Assembly (NCBI RefSeq): GCF_004799395.1
Contig: NZ_SSMZ01000020.1
Span: 1 to 54,881, forward strand
DNA from: Phenylobacterium sp.
GTDB lineage: Bacteria; Pseudomonadota; Alphaproteobacteria; Caulobacterales; Caulobacteraceae
DNA length: 54,881 nucleotides
Direction: 5' to 3'
The first letter of the stretch is position 1, and each line of letters starts with the position of its first letter. Under the pieces are notes generated by a model. The model was not told where the DNA came from. It saw only the letters and a list, made by a program, of their open reading frames with translations, and made no database searches. Positions 19,651 through 31,933 of the stretch are shown one piece after another. The position numbers were made by a program, and so were the translations under genes.

Positions 19651-21690
19651 ATGAACCGCGCGAAATTCGGCATCCTAGGCCTGCTGGCCGGCACGGCGGC
19701 CCTGGTGGGATGCTCAAGCGACCAGTCCTCGAGCGCGCTGGCGCACGGGTCCGGCGTGGCGGCCACGGCGCCGATGGCGACCAAGGTCGACAACTTCATG
19801 CTGGTGGACGCCAACATGGAGGCCCACGAGCTCTATCGCCTGGCCGACGCCAAGGCGATCGTCATCGTCAGCCAATCGAACGGCGATGCGATGATGCGCG
19901 GAGAGGCCCCGGCGCTGAAGAGCCTGAAGGCCGCCTACGCCGCCAAGGGCGTCGAGTTCATGATGATCAATTCCAACCTGAAGGACACCCGCGAGGCGAT
20001 CCTGGCCGAGGCCGACAAGGCCGGCTACGACACCCCGATCCTGATGGACAGCTACCAGCTGGTCGGCGAGAGCCTGGGCGTCACCCGCTCGGCGGAAGTC
20101 ATCGTCGTCGATCCGAAGAGCTGGAAGGTGGTCTACCACGGCACCATGCCCGGGTCGTCCAAGGCGCTCGACGCCCTGGTCGCCGGCCAGCAGGTCGCCA
20201 TGGCCGCCGCCGCACCCGGCGCCGGCGCGCCGATCGCCTTCCCGGAACGCGGCGAGGTGAAGGTCTCCTACGCCAAGGACGTGGCGCCGATCCTGGAAGC
20301 CAAGTGCGTGGCCTGCCACGAAGAGGGCGGCATCGGCCCCTTCGCCATGACCAACTACGCCATGGTCAAGGGCTTCGCCCCGATGATCCGCGAGGTGATC
20401 CGCACCGACCGGATGCCGCCCTATCACGCTGATCCGCACATCGGGAAATTCTCCGACGACAAGCGGCTGACGGCCGATGAGACCAAGACCCTGGTCCACT
20501 GGATCGAGGCGGGCGCGCCGCGCGGCGATGGCGCCGATCCGCTGGGCGCAGTGAAGCACGTGGCCCAGGAGTGGCCGCTGGGCAAGCCGGACCTGATCAT
20601 CGACGTGCCGGCCTTCAAGATCCCCGCCTCTGGCGTGGTCGACTACCAGCGCCCGGCCGTGGCGGGCACGCTCACCGAAGGCAAGTGGGTTCGCGCCTCG
20701 ACCGTGAAGCCGGGCTCGCGCCAGGGCGTGCACCACCTCTTGACCGGCTGGATGGAAACGATGCCGGCCGACGGAAAGTCGTCGGAAACCAAGTGGTCCG
20801 CCTCCCTCGGCGCGGGCTATGCGGTGGGCGCGGAGTCCTCGATGGAGCCAGCCAACGCCGGGGTCTATCTGCCGCCGGGCGGCGCCATCGGCTTCCAGAT
20901 GCACTACACCCCCTATGGCAAGGAAGTGGTCGATAAGAGCCAAGTCGCGCTCTACTTCTACGACAAGCCGCCCGAGCTGATCATGCACAACGTGGTCATC
21001 ATGGACCCGACCATCGAGATCCCGGCGGGCGAGGCGCGGCACAAGGAAGTGGCCTATGTGCAGTTCCCGCACGACGCGCTGCTCTATTCGGCCTTCCCGC
21101 ACGCCCACTACCGCGCCTATTCGGCGGACCTGTGGATCCAGTACCCCGACGGCAAGATGAAGGAATTGCTGGCCCTGCCGCGCTACGACTTCAACTGGCA
21201 GCGCAGCTACACCTTCGCCGAGCCGATCAAGGTGCCGGCGGGCTCGAAGCTGATCTCGCACTACGTCTATGACAACTCGGCGCGGAACCCCTCGAACCCC
21301 GACCCGAAGATCAACGTCTCGTGGGGCGAGCAGTCCTTCCAGGAGATGCTGTTCACCTCTGTCAACTACCGCTGGGTGAACGAGACGGCGGAGCATCGGG
21401 TCGACTACGAGGAAGAGCTCGCCAAGACCCGCCTGCTCGGCATGATGGACGACAACCTGGACGGTAAGCTGGAGAAGGCCGAGCTGAAGGGGTCCATCGG
21501 CCGGCAGCTGCTGAAGTACTTCGATGTTCTGGACAAGAACCACGACGGCTATCTGGACGCCAGCGAGCTGGCCGCCGCGCAGGGCATGATGGGCGGGCGC
21601 CGTTCAGGCGGGGCCGCGCCGACGGCCAAGCCGTCGGAAGCCGCCACGGCGGCCTCCGCCTTCAACAGCGACAGCCCGACCAGCCGGTAA
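19651..21690 (+). CDS. Lipoprotein with redoxin-like domain, c-type heme motif, PHM/DBH-like copper monooxygenase region and C-terminal EF hands
   Basis: Lipobox LVGC; heme site CVACH; QGVHHLLTGW, FQMHYTPYG and FPHAHYRAYSADL His/Met clusters; EF hands DDNLDGKLEKAEL and DKNHDGYLDASEL. Confidence 0.82.
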   Translation: MNRAKFGILGLLAGTAALVGCSSDQSSSALAHGSGVAATAPMATKVDNFMLVDANMEAHELYRLADAKAIVIVSQSNGDAMMRGEAPALKSLKAAYAAKGVEFMMINSNLKDTREAILAEADKAGYDTPILMDSYQLVGESLGVTRSAEVIVVDPKSWKVVYHGTMPGSSKALDALVAGQQVAMAAAAPGAGAPIAFPERGEVKVSYAKDVAPILEAKCVACHEEGGIGPFAMTNYAMVKGFAPMIREVIRTDRMPPYHADPHIGKFSDDKRLTADETKTLVHWIEAGAPRGDGADPLGAVKHVAQEWPLGKPDLIIDVPAFKIPASGVVDYQRPAVAGTLTEGKWVRASTVKPGSRQGVHHLLTGWMETMPADGKSSETKWSASLGAGYAVGAESSMEPANAGVYLPPGGAIGFQMHYTPYGKEVVDKSQVALYFYDKPPELIMHNVVIMDPTIEIPAGEARHKEVAYVQFPHDALLYSAFPHAHYRAYSADLWIQYPDGKMKELLALPRYDFNWQRSYTFAEPIKVPAGSKLISHYVYDNSARNPSNPDPKINVSWGEQSFQEMLFTSVNYRWVNETAEHRVDYEEELAKTRLLGMMDDNLDGKLEKAELKGSIGRQLLKYFDVLDKNHDGYLDASELAAAQGMMGGRRSGGAAPTAKPSEAATAASAFNSDSPTSR

Positions 21691-21720
21691 CGGGCAAAGG
21701 CTCAAGTCAGCAGAGACGGC

Positions 21721-21750
21721 AAACGCCGGGGTTCGCGCCCCGGCGTTTTT
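21721..21750 (+). terminator. Rho-independent terminator
   Basis: AAACGCCGGGG-TTCG-CGCCCCGGCGTTTTT: strong GC stem followed by T-tract. Confidence 0.88.
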
Positions 21751-21762
21751 CGTCTGGGGAGC

Positions 21763-23055
21763 TTACACCGCCTGGCTGCGCGCCCGGACGTGACGCAAAC
21801 CCATCACGATCCCCGCGCCGGCCAGGAAGGCGAGGGGGAGGGTGGAGAGCCCGGCGTGATAGCCCCCGGTGGCGTCCTTCGCCAGGCCCCAGAGCCAGGG
21901 AAAGAGGAAGGATCCGACCTGGCCGGCGCCGTTGATCGCGGCCACGGTCACAGCCACGGCGCGCGGGTGGACGATCTCGCCCGGCGCCAGCCAGAAGGCC
22001 CCGCTCACCGCGAAGTAGGACGCCATCAGGGTCAGATAGGCCGCCATGACGGCCACCGGACCCGGCGACCAGGCGATGACCCCAAAGGCCGCCGCGACCA
22101 TCACCAGCGGGATGGCCAGATGCAGATAGCGCTCGCCGCGCCGGTCCGAGCTCCAGCCGATGAAGGCCATGCCGATGGCGCCGACCAGACCGCCGGCCGC
22201 CACCAGGTAGCCCACATGGGCCGCGTCGAGGCCCGTGCCCGCTTTGAGAACGGTCGGGGCGGAGAGGGCGAAGGCGTAGTAGGGGCCCAGGTAGAGGAAG
22301 TTGACCAGGGTGATAGCCAGCACCTTGGGTCGGAACAGCGCCCTGAACTGGCTGTGCTCCGGCGCGCTGATCGCCTCGTCGTCCGCCCGCAGCCGCGTCT
22401 CCAGCCAGGTCTTTTCCGCGGGCGACAACCAGGCGGCGTTGGCCGGCCGGTCGGGCAGCCAGCGCAGGAAGACGAAGGCGAGGATCACCGCCGGCGTGCC
22501 TTCGGCGATCAGCAGCCATTGCCAGCCGCGCAGGGCCAGGCGCCCATCCAGGCCCAGCAGGCTGCCCGCCACCGCGCCCATGACGACCGAGGCCAGGGGC
22601 GCGGCGACATAGAACCGGGAGATGGCCCGGCCGCGGTGGGTCTGCGGGAACCAGAGGCCGAGGTAATAGATCACGCCCGGGAAGAAGCCCGCTTCGGCCG
22701 CGCCCAGTAGGAAGCGCACGGCGTAGAACTGCAGGGGCGTACGGACCAGCGCCATGCTCATGGCGACGACGCCCCAGGTGATCATGATCCGGGCCAGCCA
22801 GCGACGGGCCCCGACGCGGGCGAGCGCCAGGTTGGAGGGGACTTCCAGGATCGCGTAGCTGATGAAGAACAGCCCGCCTCCGAAGCCGTAGACCGAGGCG
22901 GTGAAGCCCAGCTGCGCGTTCATCTGCGGCGCGGCGAAGCTGATGTTCACCCGGTCCATGTAGGAGGCCAGGTAGCCCAGCATGATCAGCGGCAGCAGCC
23001 GCCAGGCGACCTTGCTCAGGGTCGAGCGCTCGAGCTCAGCGTCCGATGCGATCAA
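21763..23055 (-). CDS. MFS transporter (ACS/anion:cation symporter-like)
   Basis: LPLIMLGYLASYMDRVNISFAAPQMNAQLGFTASVYGFGGGLFFISYAILEVPSNLAL; 12-TM pattern; TTG start assumed. Confidence 0.87.
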   Translation of the reverse strand: MIASDAELERSTLSKVAWRLLPLIMLGYLASYMDRVNISFAAPQMNAQLGFTASVYGFGGGLFFISYAILEVPSNLALARVGARRWLARIMITWGVVAMSMALVRTPLQFYAVRFLLGAAEAGFFPGVIYYLGLWFPQTHRGRAISRFYVAAPLASVVMGAVAGSLLGLDGRLALRGWQWLLIAEGTPAVILAFVFLRWLPDRPANAAWLSPAEKTWLETRLRADDEAISAPEHSQFRALFRPKVLAITLVNFLYLGPYYAFALSAPTVLKAGTGLDAAHVGYLVAAGGLVGAIGMAFIGWSSDRRGERYLHLAIPLVMVAAAFGVIAWSPGPVAVMAAYLTLMASYFAVSGAFWLAPGEIVHPRAVAVTVAAINGAGQVGSFLFPWLWGLAKDATGGYHAGLSTLPLAFLAGAGIVMGLRHVRARSQAV

Positions 23056-23147
23056 GGTTCAGCTCCCGGTTCGCAGCCAGGAGGGCACAGCCGGCGCGCG
23101 CGGTCGAGGTCGACCAGAAATGTTCAGGCGTGGATGGCGCGCAGCGC

Positions 23148-25300
<2,153 letters not shown>

Positions 25301-25304
<4 letters not shown>

Positions 25305-26716
25305 TCGAACGCCTCCGAAAGCCGTATGGGCGGGAGCGGCGGGCAGACGCTGTCGGGACCCGGCAACCGGGACGACGGCGCGTCGGCCGGCCGGGCGGCG
25401 GCGATCTCGACCTCCACCGGCGTCTCCTTTGCCGGGGGGAAGGCGGTGACGCCGATGATCTTGGGCTCCGGCCGGGCGGCCTTGGCGGACTCGACGGCGG
25501 CGGCGATCTGGCCGGAGGTCAGTGCCGGGACGATCCCGCCGGCGGCCTCGATGGCCTGGAAATCCGTCCAGGCGGCGCGCGCGATCTCATCGGTCAGCGC
25601 CTCGATGTAGCCGGAGCCGGCGGCGGGGTCGGCGACGCGACCGATGTGGGCCTCTTCCATCAGCACCAGCTGGGAATTGCGGCTCTGGCGGCGGGCGAAC
25701 TCGGTGGGCAGGCCCAGCGCGTCGGTGAAGTTGCCCAGGATCACGCTGTCGGCGCCGCCGACCGCCGCACCGAAGCCCGCGGCGGTGAGCCGGATCATGT
25801 TGGTCCAGGCGTCCTGGGCCGTCAGCATACGGCGGGAAGACCGAGCCTCGATACGCGCCGTCGAGTCGGCCCCGCAAGCCAGGGCGATCTGCGCCCAGAC
25901 CGCGCGCGCGGCGCGCAGCTTGGCGATGGTCACGAAGTAGTCGGCGTCGGCGCTCAGGCCCAGGGTGATCCGCCCGAAGGCGTCGGCCATGGGCATGCCG
26001 GCCCGGACCAGGGCCTTGGCGTAGGCGACCGCGGCGGCGGCGGCGAAGGCGACCTCGCCGGCTTCGCCGCCGCCCGCCTCATGCACGGTGCGGCCGGATG
26101 CCAGGAAGAGTTGCGCCAGCGGATAGGTTTGGGCCAGGCGCGCGGCGGTGTTGGCGGCCGCGATCAGGTGGGCCTCGATCGGCCCAGGACTGGCGCCGGT
26201 CTCGGCGAAAGCGCTCAGAGGATCGAGGTGAAAGCGGACCAGGGCTGTCGGCGAGGCCTTGGCGGCGGCGCTCAGCCAGTCCGCGGCTACAGGCCCCAGG
26301 AAGCCGGCGTCGAGGGCCACGGGCGCGAACTCCAGGATCACGCCGTCGAGGGCGCGGGCCAGGGCGTCTTCGGAACCGATCGCCAGGCCCGCATTGCCGG
26401 TCGCATCGATGCGAATGACCGCAGCCGCGGCGCCGCCGCGCAGATCGGCGAGGAGCTCGCAGTTGGCGCGGACCGGATCGGGATGGGCGGTGAGGGTGGC
26501 CAGCTCCCAGGCGCGGTCGGCGCAGACCGCGCGCGCCGGCGCGGCCGACGCCGGCGCCGGCGTGTAGAGCGGTTCGATCGCCAGGCCCTCGACCGTGGTC
26601 TTTTCGAGCGAACTGAAGGGCGCCTCTCCCAGGGTCTTGTCGACCAAGGCGCGCCAATCGGCGTCGGTGACGGGCGGGAAGTCGCCGGCGAGGGCTAGGG
26701 GAGCGGCGTCGGCCAT
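25301..26716 (-). CDS. mutA: Methylmalonyl-CoA mutase small subunit
   Basis: [20 protein letters not shown]...[11 protein letters not shown]-like and [41 protein letters not shown] overlap with the large subunit. Confidence 0.9.
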
Positions 26717-26767
26717 GGCGGGAATTGGTCCTGCCCGGCCCCCGGCGTCAAGATCGCGCTGGGGCGG

Positions 26768-26796
26768 TTGGCGCTTGGAACGGGCTCTGCTAGTAT
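26768..26796 (+). promoter_or_regulatory. Sigma70-like promoter for the nitronate monooxygenase gene
   Basis: TTGGCG (26768-26773), 17-nt spacer, TAGTAT (26791-26796), inside an AT-rich island in the divergent intergenic region. Confidence 0.5.
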
Positions 26797-26833
26797 AGAT
26801 ATACGGTGTAAATATATGACGTGAGAGAGATCC

Positions 26834-27838
26834 ATGGCCCTGCCTTCCGTCCTGCGCGACCGCCTTCGGCTTCCGGTGATCGGCAGCCCGCTGTTCATCA
26901 TCTCCAACCCGGACCTGGTGATCGCCCAGTGCAAGGCCGGCATCGTCGGCTCGTTCCCGGCGCTGAACGCGCGACCGGTCTCGCTGCTGGACGAGTGGCT
27001 GCATCGGATCACCGAAGAGCTGGCGGCCTGGGACCGCGACCATCCGGAGGCGCCGTCTGCCCCCTTCGCGGTCAACCATATCGTCCACAAGTCCAACGAC
27101 CGGCTGGAACAGGATGTCGAGCTCTCCACCAAGTGGAAGGCGCCGATCGTCATCACCTCGCTGGGCGCCCAGACGCCGGTGAACGACGCGGTGCATTCCT
27201 ACGGCGGCGTCGTGCTGCACGACGTGATCAACGACCGCTTCGCCAGAAAAGCTATCGAGAAAGGCGCCGATGGCCTGATCCCGGTCGCGGCGGGCGCCGG
27301 CGGCCACGCGGGGCATTTGTCGCCCTTCGCCCTGATCCAGGGCCTGCGCGAATGGTTCGACGGGCCGATCGCGCTTTCGGGCGCGATCGCCCACGGCCGC
27401 TCGATCCTGGGCGCCCAGGCGATGGGCGCGGACCTGGCCTATGTGGGCTCGGCCTTCATCGCCACCCAGGAGGCCAACGCCAACCCCGCCTACCAGCAGA
27501 TGATCGTCGAGAGCAGCGGCGAGGACATCACCTACACCAACCTCTTCACGGGCGTTCACGGCAACTACCTGACGCCGTCGATCCTGGCGGCGGGCCTGGA
27601 CCCGGCCAACCTGCCGGTGTCGGACGCCTCGGCGATGAATTTCGGCTCCGGCGGCAACCAGAAGGCCAAGGCCTGGCGCGACATCTGGGGTTGCGGCCAG
27701 GGCATCGGCTCAGTGAAGTCGATCCCGACCGCCGCCGAACTGGTGGAGCGCCTGGCCGGCGAATACGAGGAGGCCAAGGCGGCGCTTGCGGAAAAGACCT
27801 CGTTCACTGGGGGCCGGGTGCTGATGGCGGCGGAGTAG
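26834..27838 (+). CDS. Nitronate monooxygenase / 2-nitropropane dioxygenase family
   Basis: LRLPVIGSPLFIISNPDLVIAQCKAGIVGSFPALNARP...AAGAGGHAGHLSPFAL...LSGAIAHGRSILGAQAMGADLAYVGSAFIATQEANA. Confidence 0.9.
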   Translation: MALPSVLRDRLRLPVIGSPLFIISNPDLVIAQCKAGIVGSFPALNARPVSLLDEWLHRITEELAAWDRDHPEAPSAPFAVNHIVHKSNDRLEQDVELSTKWKAPIVITSLGAQTPVNDAVHSYGGVVLHDVINDRFARKAIEKGADGLIPVAAGAGGHAGHLSPFALIQGLREWFDGPIALSGAIAHGRSILGAQAMGADLAYVGSAFIATQEANANPAYQQMIVESSGEDITYTNLFTGVHGNYLTPSILAAGLDPANLPVSDASAMNFGSGGNQKAKAWRDIWGCGQGIGSVKSIPTAAELVERLAGEYEEAKAALAEKTSFTGGRVLMAAE

Positions 27839-27920
27839 GTCTCCGCGCCTTTGTGAGCATCAGATTTTCTGTGGCCTGGGTCAGCTTAATCCCACTCGTG
27901 AAGTAGGAATAGGCCGACTA

Positions 27921-28091
27921 GCTTGATCCCCGCTTTGGGCGAGGGATCGAGCATGCGCGCGGCTGCGCCACGGGATTGTGAAGTGCGCAAACCGCAGATT
28001 GCGCCGTTCGCTATGAAACGTCGCTTCAGCTCGCGGGTTATCGGGCGAGGTGAAACCCGGCTGTCAGCGTTCCGGCAAGCGTCCCTGAGCC
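27921..28091 (+). promoter_or_regulatory. Hairpin-rich leader upstream of the sulfate ABC operon
   Basis: 10-bp stem GCTTGATCCC/GGGATCGAGC (27921-27952); GCGCAA/TTGCGC (27985-28004); CGGGTT/AACCCG (28034-28059); GGCT-gt-CAG/CTGAGCC (28059-28091). Confidence 0.45.
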
Positions 28092-28115
28092 CCCATTCCT
28101 TGAGGACTTGAGACC

Positions 28116-29135
28116 ATGACGAGGCCGCCTCTTTCCCGAAGAGCCATGATGGCGGGCGCCGCGGCGACGGCGCCGTTCCTGGCGGGACGGGCGTTCGCGG
28201 ACGACAAGCCCATCACTTTGCTGAACGTCAGCTACGATCCCACGCGGGAGCTCTACAAGGAAATCAATGCCGCCTTCGCCAGCTACTGGAAGGGCAAGAC
28301 CGGCCAGGTGCTGGACATCAAGCAAAGCCATGGGGGCTCCGGCAAGCAGGCCCGTGCGGTGATCGACGGCCTGCAGGCCGACGTGGTGACCCTGGCGCTC
28401 GCGGGCGACATCGACGAGATCGCCCAACGAGCCAAGCTCTTGCCGCCCAACTGGCAGTCGCGGCTGCCGAACAATTCGACCCCCTACACCTCGACGATCA
28501 TCTTCCTGGTGCGCAAGGGCAATCCGAAGGGGATCCGCGACTGGGCCGACCTGGTGAAGCCGGGTGTCGGCGTGATCGTGTCCAACCCAAAGATCTCGGG
28601 CGGCGCGCGCTGGGCCTATCTGGCGGCCTACGCCTACGGCCAGAAGCAGGGCGGGGCGGCCGGCGCCAAGGACTACATCACCCGCCTCTACAAGAACGTG
28701 CCGGTGCTGGGCGCCGGGGCGCGGGACGCCACCACCACCTTCGCCCAGCGCAACATCGGCGACGTGCTCCTGTCCTGGGAGAACGAGGCGTTCCTGACCA
28801 TCGACGAGTTCGGGCCGAACTACGACATCGTCTATCCGTCGAGCTCGATCCTGGCCGAGCCGCCGGTCGCCCTGCTGGACAAGAACGTCGACCGCCACAA
28901 CACCCGCGTGGTCGCCACGGGCTACCTGAACTTCCTCTACAGCCCCCTGGCCCAGGACATCATTGGCAAGCATCACTACCGGCCGCGCGATCCGAAGGCG
29001 GTGGCCAAATACGCAGCCTCATTCAAGCAGATCCCGCTCGCCACCATCGACCAGGCGTTCGGCGGCTGGAAGAAGGCCTCGGCCACCCACTTCGCCGATG
29101 GCGGCCTGTTCGACCAGATCTACAAGCCCGCGTGA
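28116..29135 (+). CDS. sbp: Sulfate ABC transporter substrate-binding protein
   Basis: [66 protein letters not shown]. Confidence 0.93.
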   Translation: MTRPPLSRRAMMAGAAATAPFLAGRAFADDKPITLLNVSYDPTRELYKEINAAFASYWKGKTGQVLDIKQSHGGSGKQARAVIDGLQADVVTLALAGDIDEIAQRAKLLPPNWQSRLPNNSTPYTSTIIFLVRKGNPKGIRDWADLVKPGVGVIVSNPKISGGARWAYLAAYAYGQKQGGAAGAKDYITRLYKNVPVLGAGARDATTTFAQRNIGDVLLSWENEAFLTIDEFGPNYDIVYPSSSILAEPPVALLDKNVDRHNTRVVATGYLNFLYSPLAQDIIGKHHYRPRDPKAVAKYAASFKQIPLATIDQAFGGWKKASATHFADGGLFDQIYKPA

Positions 29136-30001
29136 CCGCCCACGCGATCCCCGCCGCGCCGGTTAAGGCGCGCAGGCCATGGGTGGTCCATTCCGTGCTG
29201 CCGGGGTTCGGGCTGTCGCTTGGGATCACGCTCGCCTATCTGGGGGCGATCGTCGTGCTGCCGCTGGTGGCGCTGGCGATCCGGCCCTGGGAGCTGGGAC
29301 TGAACGGGGTGGTCCACGCTCTGGCCGCGCCGCGCGTGGCGGCGGCCTTGCGCCTGAGCTTCGGGCTTTCCGCCCTGGCTGCGCTGCTGAACGCGCCGCT
29401 GGGCGTGCTGCTGGCCTGGACGCTCACCCGCTATGAGTTCCCCGGCCGGCGCATCCTGGACGCCCTGGTCGACCTGCCCTTCGCCCTGCCGACCGCGGTC
29501 GCGGGCATCGCGCTCACCGCCATCTATGCGCCCACGGGGCCGCTGGGGTCGCTGGCGGCGAAGGTTGGGATCAAGACCGCCTATTCGCCCCTCGGCATCT
29601 TCATCGCCCTCGTGTTCATCGGCCTGCCTTTCGTGGTCCGCTCGCTGCAGCCGGTGTTGCAGGACCTGGACAAGGAAGTGGAGGAGGCGGCCACGACACT
29701 GGGCGCCAACGCCCTGCAGCGCGCGGTCCGCGTGATCCTGCCGGCGCTCGGCCCCTCGCTGGTCTCCGGCGTCAGCCTGGCCTTCGCCCGAGCGGTCGGC
29801 GAGTACGGCTCGGTGGTGTTCATCGCCGGGAATTTGCCCGGCAAGACGGAAATTGCTCCGCTGCTGATCGTCATCAAGCTGGAGCAGTATGACTACGCCG
29901 GCGCTGCGGCCGTGGGCCTGGCGATGGTGGCGATCTCCTTCGGGTCGCTGGTGGCGATCAACGGGCTGCAGCTGTTCCTGGCGCGGCGGGGCAAGGCATG
30001 A
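29132..30001 (+). CDS. cysT: Sulfate ABC transporter permease CysT
   Basis: [24 protein letters not shown]...[26 protein letters not shown]...[32 protein letters not shown]. Confidence 0.93.
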   Translation: MTAHAIPAAPVKARRPWVVHSVLPGFGLSLGITLAYLGAIVVLPLVALAIRPWELGLNGVVHALAAPRVAAALRLSFGLSALAALLNAPLGVLLAWTLTRYEFPGRRILDALVDLPFALPTAVAGIALTAIYAPTGPLGSLAAKVGIKTAYSPLGIFIALVFIGLPFVVRSLQPVLQDLDKEVEEAATTLGANALQRAVRVILPALGPSLVSGVSLAFARAVGEYGSVVFIAGNLPGKTEIAPLLIVIKLEQYDYAGAAAVGLAMVAISFGSLVAINGLQLFLARRGKA

Positions 30002-30867
30002 CCCTCGCAAATCCAGTTGTGGGCGCGCGTCCGGTCTCCAGCGTGCGCCTGCCGGGACTGGCGATCCTGCTGGTGCTGGCGTCGGCCGTGGTCATGGCTG
30101 TGCTGGTCCTGTTGCCGCTGTTCGTGGTGTTCCACGACGCCTTCGCCAAGGGGATCGGCAAGTATCTGGCCTCGATCCGCGATCCGGACGCTATCTCGGC
30201 CATCCAGCTGACCCTGCTGGTGGCCGCAATCGCCGTGCCGCTGAACGCCGCCTTCGGGATCGCGGCGGCGTGGTGCATCGCCAAGTTCGAGTTCCGCGGA
30301 AAGGCGGCCCTGCTGACACTGATCGACCTGCCGTTCTCCATGTCGCCAGTGGTCTCGGGCCTGGTCTGGGTGCTGCTGTTCGGGGCGCAGGGCTGGTTCG
30401 GGACCTGGCTGATCGACCATGACATCAAGATCATCTTCGCCACCACGGGCCTGGTGCTGGCGACCATCCTGGTGACCTTCCCCTTCGTCGCCCGCGAGCT
30501 GATCCCGCTGATGCAGGACCAGGGCTCGGACGAGGAGGCCGCGGCCCTGACGCTCGGCGCCGGCGGCTTCACCACCTTCTGGCGGATCACGCTGCCGAAC
30601 ATCCGCTGGGCGCTGCTCTATGGCGTGCTGCTGTGCAATGCGCGGGCGATGGGCGAGTTCGGCGCCGTCTCCGTCGTCTCCGGCCACATTCGAGGCCTCA
30701 CCACCACGCTCCCGCTTCACGTCGAGGTGCTCTACAATGACTATGACTTCGTCGGCGCCTTCGCGGCGGCCAGCCTCCTGGCCTCCCTCGGGCTCATCAC
30801 CCTGGTCCTCAAGACCGGACTCGAATGGCGACATGCCGGAGAACTCGCTGCCAACCGCCGACACTGA
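29998..30867 (+). CDS. cysW: Sulfate ABC transporter permease CysW
   Basis: [20 protein letters not shown]...[41 protein letters not shown]. Confidence 0.93.
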   Translation: MTLANPVVGARPVSSVRLPGLAILLVLASAVVMAVLVLLPLFVVFHDAFAKGIGKYLASIRDPDAISAIQLTLLVAAIAVPLNAAFGIAAAWCIAKFEFRGKAALLTLIDLPFSMSPVVSGLVWVLLFGAQGWFGTWLIDHDIKIIFATTGLVLATILVTFPFVARELIPLMQDQGSDEEAAALTLGAGGFTTFWRITLPNIRWALLYGVLLCNARAMGEFGAVSVVSGHIRGLTTTLPLHVEVLYNDYDFVGAFAAASLLASLGLITLVLKTGLEWRHAGELAANRRH

Positions 30868-31933
30868 TGCCCAAAAACGTGGGAAGTCGCCCCTGTCGCT
30901 GGAGATCAGCGGCATATCGAAATCGTTCGGCCGTTTCCCGGCGCTGAATGACGTGTCGCTGCACGCCAGGGACAAGGAATTCCTGGCGCTGCTCGGCCCC
31001 TCGGGGTCGGGCAAGACGACGCTGCTACGGGTGCTGGCGGGGCTCGAGCGACCCGACGCCGGCGAAGTGCGCTTCGCGGGCGAGGATTTCCTGAGCCTCC
31101 CCGTGCGCAGCCGCAAGGTGGGCATGGTCTTTCAGCACTACGCGCTCTTCCGCCACATGACCGTCGCCCAGAACATCGCCTTCGGCCTGACCGTGCGCCC
31201 GCGCCGCGAGCGGCCGTCCAAGTCGGAGACGGCGGACCGGGTGGCCGATCTCTTGAAGCTGGTGCAGCTCGAGGACCTGGGCGCGCGCTTTCCGGCGCAG
31301 CTGTCCGGCGGCCAGCGGCAGCGGGTGGCGCTGGCGCGGGCCCTGGCCATCGAGCCGAAGATGCTGCTGCTCGACGAACCGTTCGGAGCGCTGGACGCCC
31401 AGGTGCGCCGCGAGCTTCGCCGCTGGCTGCGCGAGCTGCATGACCGCGCGGGCGTGACGACCGTGTTCGTGACCCACGACCAGGAGGAGGCGCTGGACCT
31501 GGCCGACCGGGTGGCGATCCTCAAGGACGGGCGGCTGATCCAGCTTGGCACGCCCAACGAGGTCTATGAGAAGCCTGCCGACCCCTTCGTCTACGACTTC
31601 CTGGGCGCGGCCTGCCGCCTGCCGGGTGTGATCGAAGGCGGCCGCCTGACCGTCGCCGACTGGGAGAGCAAGGCGCCGGCCGATGCGCCGCAGGGCCGCG
31701 TGGACGTGTTCTTCCGCCCCGACGAAGTGATGTTCGCACCCCTGGATGGTGCAGGTCTGGCGGGCGAGGTGAAGGCTGTCGTCCAGCGGGGCCCCGACGC
31801 GCGGATCGAGTGCCTGATCGAGGGCCGCCTGTTCGAGCTGGAGGCGCGCGGGCCCGGCGTCCCGAGCGGAGTTGCGCCGGGTTTGTCCCTGCGGATCAAG
31901 CCGCTCAGGCCGAAGATCTACGCGGCTGCCTGA
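30833..31933 (+). CDS. cysA: Sulfate/thiosulfate ABC transporter ATP-binding protein CysA
   Basis: [44 protein letters not shown]...[48 protein letters not shown]. Start 30833 inferred. Confidence 0.92.
   Translation: MPENSLPTADTDAQKRGKSPLSLEISGISKSFGRFPALNDVSLHARDKEFLALLGPSGSGKTTLLRVLAGLERPDAGEVRFAGEDFLSLPVRSRKVGMVFQHYALFRHMTVAQNIAFGLTVRPRRERPSKSETADRVADLLKLVQLEDLGARFPAQLSGGQRQRVALARALAIEPKMLLLDEPFGALDAQVRRELRRWLRELHDRAGVTTVFVTHDQEEALDLADRVAILKDGRLIQLGTPNEVYEKPADPFVYDFLGAACRLPGVIEGGRLTVADWESKAPADAPQGRVDVFFRPDEVMFAPLDGAGLAGEVKAVVQRGPDARIECLIEGRLFELEARGPGVPSGVAPGLSLRIKPLRPKIYAAA

Noticed and set aside
19714-21543. 609-aa minus-strand ORF opposite the multidomain lipoprotein
   Set aside because: Antisense shadow; low-complexity H/V/G/D-rich translation.
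26717-27559. N-terminal extension giving a 752-aa ORF for the mutase small subunit
   Set aside because: Antisense to nitronate monooxygenase; the mutase start [11 protein letters not shown] at 26716 fits the family.
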